Shown here: piece after piece, positions 10,878-20,768 of the stretch
Numbering within the stretch: the first letter of the stretch is position 1
Layout: each line of letters begins with the position of its first letter
Origin: Pleurodeles waltl
Taxonomy: Eukaryota; Chordata; Amphibia; Caudata; Salamandridae
DNA: 64,000 bases
Reading direction: 5' to 3'
NCBI RefSeq assembly: GCF_031143425.1
Contig: NC_090437.1
Location: forward strand, 847,553,978 to 847,617,977
Program-made: the position numbers and the translations under genes
The notes under the pieces: generated by a model
What the model was told of the DNA's origin: nothing
Database searches by the model: none
The model's input: only the letters and a program-made list of their open reading frames with translations

Positions 10878-12055
10878 ATGGCTGAAATCATAAACATTCC
10901 AGAAAGAGTCATACATGCATTAACACAACATCAAGTAGCACATGGCTTAACAGATGAGGGCGGGGATGTCACTTTTATAGTGGAAGCTTTCGATGCTTAA
11001 CAAACAGAAGCATTCTATTCATGGGTCACCTTTCCTGAAGAAGACACTGCAACATACACATTTCATACATATCAAATAGAATAAGATACCACAACAGTAC
11101 CAGGATTCCGTGTATTTAGATATACCGCTTTCTTCTCAAGAACATAAATATTGGTTCAGTGGCGCCCTACCACATGTAATACAACCCGTGAGATTAGGTC
11201 CCTTAAGTAATGACGGACCAACATGGCCCATGTTTGCCACATATACACCACATCCTGGCAAACAGGCAATGCAAATAGCTGATGTACGCACACTTTATAA
11301 TGAGCTTGTAATACTTTACGGATGACTGGTACAATTCGCTATGAGGTCCTTGAATACTGCCCCAGCACCGGCTGCACCAGCTGGTCATCAATTGGACGTT
11401 ACTGGGATTAGCTCACAAACAATACGATCTATCATGGACAAGGCACCCACGGAATGTGAGAAGATTTTGTTCTGGATAGCACAAAAACCTAACCAGCTGG
11501 AAGCAGTGTTTCCCCATTTGCGACCCCAAGATAAACATAAAATTCTCACACTGTGCTTTCCATTCAGAGTGGTTCCCTCAGTAGATGCCTGCGCCACATT
11601 GGTACAGACTTAGCTTCAATTTACACTACCACGCATGGTACTCTGACACGTGCCAACTTACCGAAAGTGTTAAAACAAATTCAAAATGAGCATGGGGCTG
11701 TTCCAGCCCTGGATAAAACTGATGTGTAATTTTGACACAGTCTTCTCAGTAATACTCAGTAACATTAAAAATGAAGTGGTAGCGTTGGCTAAACATCAGC
11801 GGCTCTGGGAGATTCCACAGTTGGATCAGGAGTGTCAACTACCAAAAATTATTTCTGAAACCTATACTTGTGTAGGACGGAATAGTTTGTGAGTCAAGCC
11901 AAAGAAGCCTGAAATTCAGAGTACCACCCCTAAAGTTGGTACTAAAAAAGCACAAGCGTGTTCTAAAAAACACTGGAATAAACAAAAACAAATGAAAGAC
12001 AGAAGAAGTCAGAGAGCATGCACTCCGCATCCGGAGAGCTTAGAAAGGAGATATA
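10878..12055 (+). pseudogene. Retroviral gag, interrupted
   Basis: The first ATG with a good context (caccATGG) after the LTR is at 10878. Its frame is open for about 40 codons and then meets stops (near 10998 and again near 11080). The reading continues in another frame at 11110-11325 and 11341-11613, with a Pro/Ala linker (PAPAAPAG) followed by a helical capsid-like stretch. The end is Lys/Arg-rich (KKHWNKQKQ, KDRRSQR) like a nucleocapsid tail, but no CCHC zinc knuckle is visible. The gene is then cut by the Harbinger insertion at 12056. Identity rests on position between LTR and pol, and on the basic tail; no genus-specific capsid motif was recognised. Confidence 0.6.
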
Positions 12056-12079
12056 GGCCCTCATTACAACCCTGGCGGT
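12056..12079 (+). repeat. Left terminal inverted repeat of the Harbinger element
   Basis: Pairs with 20259-20282 over about 24 bp with two mismatches in the middle (positions 16-17 of the repeat). Confidence 0.9.
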
Positions 12080-12388
12080 CCTTGGTAAAGCGGCGGTAAG
12101 ACCGCCAACAGGCAGGTGGAAAAATAAATTGAATCACGACCATGGCGGAAACCGCCAACATAGACAGCCACTTTAACGCTCTGACCGCCACGGCGGTACA
12201 AACAAACAGCATGGCGGTCACTGCCAACAGACAGGCGGAAGACAATGTACCACCCACACCATTACAGTATGAGAGGCCAATCCGCCACCTTTTTTGGGGC
12301 GGATTCAACGTGAACAAAAACACTGCGGAAACAGGACTTGGAAGGGAAAACGCTCACCTCGCCACACCCCACAAGGAACCAGGACGCC

Positions 12389-12471
12389 ATGGAGCCAGAA
12401 CTCCAAATTGTACCTGCCATTGTCTTCCTGCTCCTCTACCAGGAGCACGACCGACGGCGGCGACCACCACA
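12389..12471 (+). pseudogene. Harbinger transposase, first exon
   Basis: A short frame starts at an ATG in a good context (cgccATGGAG) and encodes MEPELQIVPAIVFLLLYQEH followed by an Arg-rich stretch (DRRRRPP). It runs directly into a consensus splice donor, GTGAGT, at 12472. A short first exon about 330 bp inside the terminal repeat is where a HARBI1-type transposase should begin. The next exon, which should hold the helix-turn-helix and the first catalytic Asp, is not found downstream; the minisatellites and the second Myb gene lie there instead. Read as an isolated start exon of a broken gene. Confidence 0.6.
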
Positions 12472-12494
12472 GTGAGTACTGCACCTACGACACA

Positions 12495-12517
12495 GGGGAG
12501 GGGGGAGGGGGGAGGGA
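12495..12517 (+). repeat. G-rich tract able to form a quadruplex
   Basis: Four runs of three or more G (gggg a gggggg a gggggg a ggg) sit just after the splice donor of the transposase first exon. The strand is purine-only over about 30 bases. Confidence 0.6.
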
Positions 12518-12949
12518 AAAGAGAGTAACACACACACGCAACATGCAAGACACCCACCCCCACCCTCACCCACAACAACATACACACAAATACATGTTGA
12601 AACATTACATTTACGCCCCCCTTCCCCTCCTGGAAGAACACAAGGACAAAAGGATATGAGTTGAACGATTGTAATCAGGAAAAATCCATTAGTCAAAAAT
12701 ATATACACACTATTAACAAATATGTACACCAAGATTTCAAGTCCATGTACTGCACCTACATAGTCCGTGGACCACTGGGCCCAAAATGCATGGGCGAGGC
12801 CCACATTCAATACCCGATCCAAACGGAGAGAACACTGCAGGGGCATCAGATCGAAATAAAACAGGCACCTCAGGGGGAAGGGAAGGGGGACACCTCAGCC
12901 GGATGAGTGCACAATGCCAGCTGCACGAGGGGGCTCCATGCCCATTGAT

Positions 12950-13560
12950 GTATCCTGGGGAGTGCAAAACCACAGTCTCTCAAGTCTCTCCAGTGGGTGG
13001 TTTGCCCACTGCTTTATCCTGGGGAGTGCAAAGCCACAGTTTCTCAAGTCTTTACAGTGGGTGGTTTGCCCACTGCTTCATCCTGGGGAGTGCAAAGCCA
13101 CAGTCTCTCAAGTCTCTCCAGTGGGTGGTTTGCCCACTGCTTTATCCTGGGGAGTGCAAAGCCACAGTCTGTCAAGTCTCTCCAGTGGGTGGTTTGCCCA
13201 CTGCTTTATCCTGGGGAGTGCAAAGCCACAGTCTGTCAAGTCTCTCCAGTGGGTGGGATGCCCACTGTTTTATCCTGGGGAGTGCAAAGCCACAGTCTCT
13301 CAAGTCTCTCCAGAGGGTGAGTTGCCCACTGCTTTATCCTGGGGAGTGCAAAGCCACAGTCTCTCAAGTCTCTCCAGTGGGTGGTTTGCCCACTGCTTTA
13401 TCCTGGGGAGTGCAAAGCCACAGTCTCTCAAGTCTCTCCAGTGGGTGGTTTGCCCACTGCTTTATCCTGGGGAGTGCAAAGCCACAGTCTTTCAAGTCTC
13501 TCAAGTGAGTGGTTTGCCCACTGCTTTTTCCTGGGGACTGCAAAGCCACAGTCTCTCAAG
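12950..13560 (+). repeat. 64 bp minisatellite, about 10 copies
   Basis: The phrase agtgcaaagccacagt recurs at 12961, 13025, 13089, 13153, 13217, 13281, 13345, 13409 and 13473, with a variant at 13537: an exact 64 bp spacing. Each unit contains an internal inverted repeat (agtgggtggtttgcccact). Because 64 is not a multiple of three, the array stays open in all three plus frames and makes false ORFs of up to 240 codons. Copies are nearly identical, so the array looks recently expanded or homogenised. Confidence 0.95.
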
Positions 13561-13574
13561 TGGATAACAGTCTC

Positions 13575-13955
13575 CGCTGGTTCTGGAGGGGGCTTTGTGT
13601 CCAGAGTGCTTCATCCTGCCAAGGACTGAGGTAGTGGATGCCTTTCTCCACTGGTTCTGGAGGGGGCTTTGTGCCCAGAGTGCTTCATCCTGCCACGGAC
13701 TGAGGTAGTGGATGTATCTCTCCACTGGTTCTGGAGGGGGCTTTGTGCCCAGAGTGCTTCATCCTGCCAAGGACTGAGGTAGTGGATGTGATACTCCACT
13801 GGTTCTGGAGGGGGCTTTGTGCCCAGAGTGCTTCATCCTGCCAAGGACTGAGGTAGTGGATGTATCTCTCCACTGGTTTTGGAGGGGGCTTTGTGCCCAG
13901 AGTGCTTCATCCTGCTAAGGACTGAGGTAGTGGATGTGATACTCCACTGATGGTG
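13575..13955 (+). repeat. 74 bp minisatellite, about 5 copies
   Basis: ctggttctggagggggcttt recurs at 13577, 13651, 13725, 13799 and 13873, a 74 bp period, with a partial sixth unit at 13947. It directly abuts the 64 bp array but shares no obvious unit sequence with it. Alternate units read 'gatgtatctctccact' and 'gatgtgatactccact', so the higher-order unit may be 148 bp. Confidence 0.95.
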
Positions 13956-14175
13956 GGCCAACATGGAAGCTGTCCAGGCCCCTGGAACTGACCACCAGCC
14001 ACATACGACTGACCACTGGGGATGGCAGCTATGTCTGCAGTGGTGCCACTGGCACAGGATGTGGCGTGACCACTGGCGGTGCTGGCGGCGGCCTCAGTAG
14101 CGGCTGTGCTTGTGGCGCTCATTGGGCAGCGGTGCTGGTGGGTGGCTCAGTGAGCGTGCTGCTGATGGCGGTGTC

Positions 14176-16727
14176 CTAGTCAGCGGTGCTGGTGGGTGGC
14201 TCAGTGAGCGTGCTGCTGGCGGTGGTGTCCTGGGCAGCGGTGCCGGTGGCGGCGGTGCATGTGGCGGTGCCGGTGGCGGTCTTGTCCGCCATGCAGGTTG
14301 GCGGCGAGTTCCCTTTCTTTCTCTGGCCCTTCCCCACCTTGGATGGTGGCGCAGCTGTCTTGCCATTCACAACTGTAGCCCTGGGAGAGCCCTTGGTGGC
14401 AGGTGTTTTGGCCTTCTCCCTCCAGGCTGTGGCCAACTTCTTTAGTTTTTGAGGTGGGGAATGTCCTTGCCTGGCTCCTTGGCACACTGGCTGCCCTGCT
14501 GCTTGGTGCACTCCAAAAGCCGGCTACTGCTGGCACCACTGTTCCCGGTGATGTGGTGGCTGAGGTGCTGGGTTGGGACCTGGAAAGGCGGGCCCTAGGG
14601 GACGGAAGGGGTGGGGGAGGTGTAGGGAAGAGGTCAATGTTTGGCAGGAAAAGTTTTTTAGACACACTGGGATGGGTAGATGGAGGGGGTTTTGGAGTGG
14701 AGGAAGAGGTAGTGGTTGTAGGAGGTGTTCGTTTGCTGAGTTTGGGTGGAGGTGCATGGGCTGGAGGCTGTCGTGAGGTGGATGGCTGTTGAGTGGGTGT
14801 GTGACTGCGTTTGTGTAGTTTGGGAGGTGGGCTCACAGATACACTCGGAGAGGACACAGGGGATGTGTGAATGGTAGTGGGGGTGGTGAGTGCACGTGAG
14901 CCGTGTGTGGTGATGGGCGTGCTGGTGATGGACGTAGTGGCTGAAGATGTAGTGCATGCAGGTGTGAGTGGAGACATGACAGGGAGGGAGGAGGGAGACG
15001 TGGAGGAGGGGGACACAGTGGAAGCAGTGGCTGTTGGTATGTCTGCATGGGTATGATGCTTGTGTGAGTGCCTGTGGGATGTGTGGTGCTTATGTTTGCC
15101 AGAGATACCCTTGTGTGTTGAGGTGTGTGCATGCTGGTCTGATGGTGTGCTTGGGATAGGCTGAGGTACTGGGGATTGGGTCTGGGTGGAGGAAGTTGGA
15201 GGGGGGAGGCTGGACACAGGGACAATGGCTGCCATCAGTGCTGAGGCCAGAGTCTGAAAAGCTTGCTGTTGGGCTGCCTGACCAGAATGAATGCCCTCCA
15301 GGTATCCATTTGTCTTTTGCAACTGCCTCTCCACACCCAGGATGGCATTCAGAATGGTAGACTGCCCAACAGTGAGGGATCTGAGGAGGTCAATGGCCTC
15401 CTCACTGAGGGCAGCAGGGCTGACAGGGGCAGGGGCTGAGGTGCCTGGGGCAAAGGAGATGCCCACCCTCCCGTGTGAGCGGCCACAGGACACACGCTGA
15501 GGGGCTGCAGTGAGGGTGGTGCTGGTAGGGGGGTGGCGGCTGTACCTGTAGATGCAGTGGGAACAGAGGGGCCCGCCACCACAAGGGAGCTCCCATCAGA
15601 AGAGGAGTCGGTGTCGCTGGTCTCAGCTCCTGTCCCCGCTGTGGAGCTCCCCTCGCCCTCCATCCCACTGGTGAATTTGGAGTCCGTAGTCTCGCCCTCC
15701 AGGGCCATGTGGGATGCAGCTCCCTCCTGCTCTGGAGGCACTGCTCTTCCGCATGATGATGCTAAGGCGCACAAGAACAGGGAGACCACAAAAAGGAGGG
15801 GAAAGAAAGTAGAAAGACATGTTCAGTGCATGCAATACTGCTACAGTTGGCTTGACACTACAGACACAGCAGCCCTCTGCGCCACGCCATGCACTTAGAG
15901 TTCCTTAATTAATCACAGGGCCATAGGGTACAAGGCCTATGCCCGATTGCTGCACACATGGAAGTCACAGGAGCATGACTATGGGTAGACGGCTCTTAAC
16001 ACTGGTGGGGTGGTGTGCCACATAGCCTGCCTCACAAAGGGACCTTGCCTAGAAAACTCGCCCTGGCCTAGGGTAACCCACTGCCCACCTCCCCCACCCA
16101 GACACCTCCCATGCACGCTGAATCAGCTGAATGAGAGTGTACTCACCCCCCTGTGGCTGCTCTGATGCCCTCAAGCGCCCATCCAACTCCGGATATGCTA
16201 CTGCCAGGATCCAGAACATCAGGGGGGTCATGGTGCGACGGGCACCCCTCCCACGTTGGGAAGCCATCCCCAGCTGGGCCTCCGCTGTCTTCTTGCTCCA
16301 GCGGCGAATGTCCTCCCATCTTTTATGGCAGTTGGTGCTCTGTCTGTGGTGGACCCCCAGGGTCCGGACTACCTTGGCGATGGCACGCCAAATATCCTTC
16401 TTCTGGTGGGCGCTGACCTACAGGAATATTACAGGGGAAAAGGAGAAAATATAACCGTCCAGACCGTCACAGTCATTGGCCCACATTCCCACCCTTGCCC
16501 TGGCGCACATACACTCACCGCCGTTTCATGCACGCCTCATTCCCCCCCCCAATCTCCCAACCAGACCACTCCAAACAGTCATTGCTCATACAGCATGCTC
16601 ACAGTGTACTCACCTGTTTGTCTGGAGGACCGTAGAGTAGCGTGTACTGGGGGAGGACCACATCCACTAGTTTCTGCAACTCCTCTGATGTGAAGGCAGG
16701 GGCCCTTTCCCCAGACACTGTAGCCAT
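14176..16727 (-). pseudogene. Harbinger Myb/SANT accessory gene 2 (three exons)
   Basis: Exon 1 (16727-16614) starts MATVSGERAPAFTSEELQKL and ends at the donor GTGAGTACAC. Exon 2 (16417-16147) follows the acceptor CTGTAG, with HQKKDIWRAIAKVVRTLG and CHKRWEDIRRW, a Myb/SANT-like trihelix with the spaced Trp residues, and ends at a second GTGAGTACAC donor. Exon 3 starts at 15762 after CCTTAG, and phases match at both junctions. Exon 3 carries an acidic Ser-rich stretch, then a leucine-rich helix (LRSLTVGQSTILNAI, then LEGIHSGQAAQQQ), a Thr/Pro/Ser/His-rich region and a basic end (KLKKLATAWREKAKT). Frameshifts near 15490 and 14450 break exon 3. The product would bind transposon ends with the transposase. 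Same subfamily as the fragment at 1-897. Confidence 0.75.
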
Positions 16728-17287
16728 TGTTGCTTCCAGACTGAGGTCAGAGCAGCACTTGCAGTGTAGGTCCTCTTCTGTTGAAGATCAGGTATCAAGT
16801 GATTGAACAGAGAGAAAATGGCGGTCACGTCCACGGCTGTGCGTACCGTCACCGCCAGTGTACATTGTCATTGGCTCCTGGGACCCATAGGGTCCAATGT
16901 TAACCAATGCAGGATTGCGCAACGGTCTTCGACAGCCTACCGCGATGGTGTACAACGCCAGCGCAGTTACCTCATATCCCATTGTCCCGCCTTACTGGTC
17001 AGGCAGCCGCCATTTCAGGGGGCCACATGGCATTAATTTTAAATGCGTCACACATATCTAGGCCTTGCATACACACTAAGACAGGCACATAGCGGATTGA
17101 CAAATGTGTGCAATAAAGTTGTTTATTTCGTACCTCAGTGTTGGCTGACCCTCTGCTCGCTGTTCTCATCCATAGAGCACGTCCGCTGGGGCAGGTGAGG
17201 AGATGGCGGCATCCATTAGGTGAGGACATGGACCCTATACAGTGTGAATAGTTGTCTGGGTCTGGGGTTGTCCCTAAGGGTTAGTGT

Positions 17288-17701
17288 GTGTCTAACAGTT
17301 GTCCCTCGACATTTGCAAGTGACTCTGGCTACCCCAACCTGTCATGGCTACTGACCCCAGTGAGGAATCCCAGGACAAGGGCAGAGGAACGCTACAATGA
17401 GGCACATGGGCGAACTAGGAGGGTTATAGAGAGGACCTTCGGCCTCCTGAAGGCCAGGTTCAGGTGCCTCCATTTGACAGGAGGTTCCCTATACTACTCA
17501 CCAAAGAAGGTGTGCCAGATCATCGTGGCCTGCTGTATGCTGCACAACTTGGCTTTGCGATGACAGGTGCCTTTTCTGCAGGAGGATGGTCCTGAAGGAG
17601 GTGTTGTGGCAGCTGTGGAGCCTGTGGACAGTGAAGAAGAGGAGGCAGAAGAAGAGGACATAGACAACAGAAACACTGTGATCCATCAATACTTCCAGTG
17701 A
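17288..17701 (+). pseudogene. Harbinger transposase, last exon
   Basis: Encodes the C-terminal part of a HARBI1-like DDE transposase. DSGYPNLSWLLTPVRNP carries the second catalytic Asp (17321-17323); RYNEAHGRTRRVIERTFGLL carries the third catalytic residue, the Glu of VIERTFG; ARFRCLHLTGG and VACCMLHNLAL follow. TGA at 17561-17563 interrupts the frame, which then stays open through an acidic tail (SEEEEAEEEDID) to the true stop at 17699-17701. The first catalytic Asp and the N-terminal DNA-binding part are absent from the element, so no active enzyme can be made. It is convergent with the minus-strand Myb gene to its right, the usual Harbinger arrangement. Confidence 0.9.
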
Positions 17702-17993
17702 GACACAGGTAAGAAGACATCACTGCTTCCTACATCTGATACACTTGTTCTACCTCTCATCTGTCTGTCACTTTCACCCAGTGTATGGAACCTGATTTGT
17801 CACTTTCCCTTTCGATTTCACAGATGTGGGTCCCACTGTGTGACCTCTGCTATGTTTCCTCATGGACTAGAGCTGTGTGACATAGGTATGTTGACAATAC
17901 AACTGACATTGCTATTTCCCTCAGTTATTGCAAATACACATTGGTGAAAGCACAGACTGACTCCAGATTGTTTTGTGATTTAAGGGTGTTGAT

Positions 17994-19684
17994 TTAAGTG
18001 CTAAATAGTAGAGGGTGTTGTAAAATGGTCAGGGGTGATGGTGGAGGGATGTCCTTGGCAGAGTCCAGTTTATTAGTCTCACAGGTGCATTGTCCAAAGG
18101 GGCATAGGAAGTGGAGCTGGGGCAGTTTAAGGATGGACAGGGTGACAAAGTCGGACAGAAGGATGACAATCAGGGTGGGCTCATTTCTTGGTGGGGTCTT
18201 GGCATTGTTGTCTGTCTTTGTCCTGGATCTCAGGGACCGCTTGTGGGGTGGTTGTCCATCTTCAGGGGTTGGGGTGCTGGTGTTGTGGTCCTGTGGCAGT
18301 GCCTCCTGTCCACTAGCGCCAGCAGAGGTGGTGGGCTGTTCATCATCCAGGCTAGTGTCAGGGGCCCCTTGTTGTGCCACAGTGTCCCTCCTGGTGTTCA
18401 CGAGTTCCTTCAGCACCCCTACAATGGTGCCCCGGGTGGTATTGATGGATTTGAGTTCCTCCCTGAACCCCAAATACTGTTCCTCCTGCAGCCGCTGGGT
18501 CTCCTGAAACTTGGCCAGTACTGTTGCCATCGTCTCCTGGGAATGATGGTAGGCTCCCATGATGTTGGAGAGGGCCTCGTGGAGAGTGGGTTCCCTGGGC
18601 CTGTCCTCCTCCTGTCGCACAGCAGCCCTTCCAGTTCCCCTGTTTTCCTGGGCCTCTGTCCCCTGAACCATGTGCCCACTACCACTGCTCCCAGGTCCCT
18701 GCTGTTCTTGGGGTGGTGGGTTAGCCTGGGTTCCCTGTAGTGGTGCTTGACGTGTCCTGGGGACAGAGGTATGGACCCGCTGGGTGGGTGCTGTGCTGAT
18801 GTTTCCTGAGGGGGGAGGCTCTGTGGTGGCATATGCCAGTGTGTGGGGAACCGACTGTCCCGAGGTCCCAGATGGGCCAGGCTGGTCATCTAGATCCAGT
18901 TGCACAGAGCTGCTGTCATCACTGTGGGCCTCTTCTATGGGTGGAGTGGACATGTCTGGAACCTCCTGTCCGGTGACGTTGGGTAGGGGTCCTGCAGGGG
19001 TGTAAAGGCATGATTATTGCATCTGTGTGTGCCATGGTGTGCAATGGGTGGGTGACCCTGTACCCCAGTGCTTCCATTCATGTGTAAGACCTTGTGTGCT
19101 AATTGTTTAGGGGTCTGTGTGGGTATGTGTAGTGGCCATGCATAGGTGATGGGTGTCCATGCTTTGTTGTTGCATGCAGGGCCTGGTGTTGGGATGTGTG
19201 CTTTGTAATAGTGGGACATCTGTGAGGAGTTGGAGTGATGGGGGTGAGGGCGAGGGTGGGGGTATGTGATAGCATGCAGGTAGGGTGGGGGATGTCATAG
19301 TTAAGATTTGCCTTACCAGAGTACATTCCTCCTGTTACTCCTGCGAGGCCCTCAGGATGCAGTATAGCCAAGACCTGCTCCTCCCATGTTGTTAGTTGTG
19401 GGGGGTCCGCCGCCAGTCCTCTGAACCACGATGTGGTGTCTTGAGACCACGGAACACACCTTCCCCCGTAGGTCGTTCCACCTCTTCCTGATGTCATCCC
19501 GTGTTCTTGTATGCTGTCCCACTGTATTGAGCCTGTCCACGATTCTGCGCCATAGCTCCATCTTCCTAGCTATGGTGGTGTGCTGCACCTGTGATCCGAA
19601 TAGCTGTGGCCCTACCCGGATGATTTCCTCCACCATGACCCTGAGCTCCTCCTCTGAAAACCTGGGGTGTCTATGTGGTGCCAT
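17994..19684 (-). pseudogene. Harbinger Myb/SANT accessory gene 1 (two exons)
   Basis: Exon 1 (19684-19317) starts MAPHRHPRFSEEELRVMVEE and continues with KMELWRRIVDRLNTVGQHTR and IRKRWNDLRGKV, a Myb/SANT-like DNA-binding domain of about 80 residues. The frame shifts near 19440, then reads PPQLTTWEEQVLAILHPEGL up to a donor GTAAGG at 19316. Exon 2 begins at 18991 after CCCCTGCAG and gives an acidic Ser/Gln/Pro-rich linker, a predicted helix (SNIMGAYHHSQETMATVLAK, LQEEQYLGFREELKSI, VLKELVNTRRDTV) and a basic end (HKRSLRSRTK). The conserved part seems to end near 18200; the frame runs on to 17994. It reads from the right terminus inward. The sequence is clearly different from accessory gene 2. 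Confidence 0.8.
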
Positions 19685-20258
19685 AGGGTGGTGGGGGTGA
19701 AATGTGAGGTGGTGTGTGTTGTGATGTGTGGGGTGATGTCTAGGAGTGTGTGGTGTTTTGTGCGTGGATGTGTAAGTGCGATGGTGTTGTGTGCCTCTGT
19801 ATGCTGGTGTTGTCTTTGCTGTGCTGTCTCTCTGGCCTTCGTCAAAGCTTTTGGTAGTAAGGGTTTGTGGGTGATGTGGGTGTGTGTTTTATATTGTATT
19901 CGGTGTGTGGGAGTGGTGTGTGTATATGTACATGAGGTGTGTATTTGGAATTGTCCAATGTGGTAGTGTTTTGTAGATGTGTGTGTATTTTGAGCGCGGC
20001 GGTGTGTACCGCCAATGGAATACCGCGGTTGAAATACTGCTGCTTGGATTTGTGGGTTGTGATAGTGTGGGTGTATTCCTGTTGGCGTGACGGTGGAGGT
20101 TTTGTTATCGCCAGTTTATCACTGACCTTTAGTGTGGCAGACTTGTGTGGGTGTCTAGATTTTGGCAGATTCCGAGCTGTGGGTCGTAATAGCTGCGGCG
20201 GAATTCCGCGGCCGAGGCGGTGTGTTGGCGGTTTTTTGCAAGGCGGTAAGCGGCATTT

Positions 20259-20282
20259 ACCGCCAATGTTGTAATGAGGGCC
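20259..20282 (-). repeat. Right terminal inverted repeat of the Harbinger element
   Basis: Ends ...gttgtaatgagggcc, the reverse complement of the left end. The same terminus closes the elements ending at 2380 and, with a mismatch, 4615. Confidence 0.9.
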
Positions 20283-20285
20283 ATA

Positions 20286-20520
20286 ATCTCAGACATAGAG
20301 AAACTTTAAAGGCTCCTTACTGATATACTGACACACTTTCCTCTCGTTCCTTTCAGGACACATCGGATAGAAGGAGTGAGAGAGTGGACCAGTCAGAGCA
20401 ATGCACTGGTTACATCAAACAGAAGAAAGACTCACAGCGTTCCTCAGACAACAAAGAGGACAAATCCCAACTACAAAAGCCACAATTCAAAAAGAAGAAG
20501 GTGGTGGCGATTTAGAAAAA
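20286..20520 (+). pseudogene. Retroviral gag, 3' continuation after the Harbinger insert
   Basis: Directly after the ATA duplication the sequence is again Lys/Arg/Gln-rich in translation (TKRTNPNYKSHNSKRRRWWR in one frame), as expected for the basic C-terminus of Gag or the gag-pro junction. Frames are broken. Continuity with 12055 is inferred from the target duplication. Confidence 0.5.
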
Positions 20521-20736
20521 GACATGCCAGCAAAGTTGAGAACATTGCTGAGGAACAAGACGTGGGCAGTGACCCTGCTGGACAATGCAGCAGAAGTCAC
20601 GATATGTCGCCAGAGTCTGAGAGCAACTAATGACCTTCTTGTAGTCAAGACTGCAGATTGGTGCATTCTCACACCCGACAGGGTTTATGATTTAAATATC
20701 CAACTTGAGGGAGACATAGAGCGATTATTAGTATAA
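20521..20736 (+). pseudogene. Retroviral protease remnant
   Basis: TWAVTLLDNAAEVTICRQSL has the shape of a retroviral aspartic protease start (hydrophobic strand, L-L/V-D-T/S-G-A-E-x-T). The catalytic triplet D-T-G reads D-N-A here, so the site is lost. It lies between gag and reverse transcriptase, as it should. The flap region and the second hydrophobic motif cannot be followed with confidence. Confidence 0.55.
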
Positions 20737-20768
20737 TTTTTTGGAAAGAGCTTAATTGTGATATCCTA

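Larger units (their letters stand above)
12056..20282. mobile_element. 8.2 kb PIF/Harbinger element inserted in gag
   Basis: Terminal inverted repeats of about 24 bp (ggccctcattacaac...tggcggt) lie at 12056-12079 and 20259-20282. They are flanked by ATA on each side (12053-12055, 20283-20285), a 3 bp duplication as Harbinger makes. Inside are a transposase split into a first exon (12389-12471) and a last exon (17288-17701) on the plus strand, and two different Myb/SANT genes on the minus strand (16727-14200 and 19684-17994). There are also a G-rich tract and two minisatellites. Most autonomous Harbinger elements are shorter and carry one Myb-like gene, so this copy looks composite. The retroviral frame resumes right after the right duplication. 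Confidence 0.9.

Noticed and set aside
11160..11167. tggcgccc, a Lys-tRNA-type primer-binding site
   Set aside because: Lies inside gag, nearly 300 bases after its start codon, so it cannot be the primer-binding site; the true site was not identified.
12786..13629. Long plus-strand ORFs (up to 240 codons) with a regular repeated peptide
   Set aside because: They are by-products of the 64 bp minisatellite, which is open in all three frames because its period is not a multiple of three.
12950..13955. CRISPR-like array
   Set aside because: Units are contiguous direct repeats without unique spacers, in a eukaryotic transposon.
14110..14792. Gly/Val-rich plus-strand ORFs
   Set aside because: Antisense to the Thr/Pro/Ser-rich part of Myb/SANT gene 2; composition explains the open frames.
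17111..17116. AATAAA as a poly(A) signal
   Set aside because: It precedes the transposase last exon and does not fit the end of any gene that I could support on that strand.
18111..18740. 209-codon plus-strand ORF
   Set aside because: Antisense to exon 2 of Myb/SANT gene 1, which has matching splice sites and family motifs on the minus strand.
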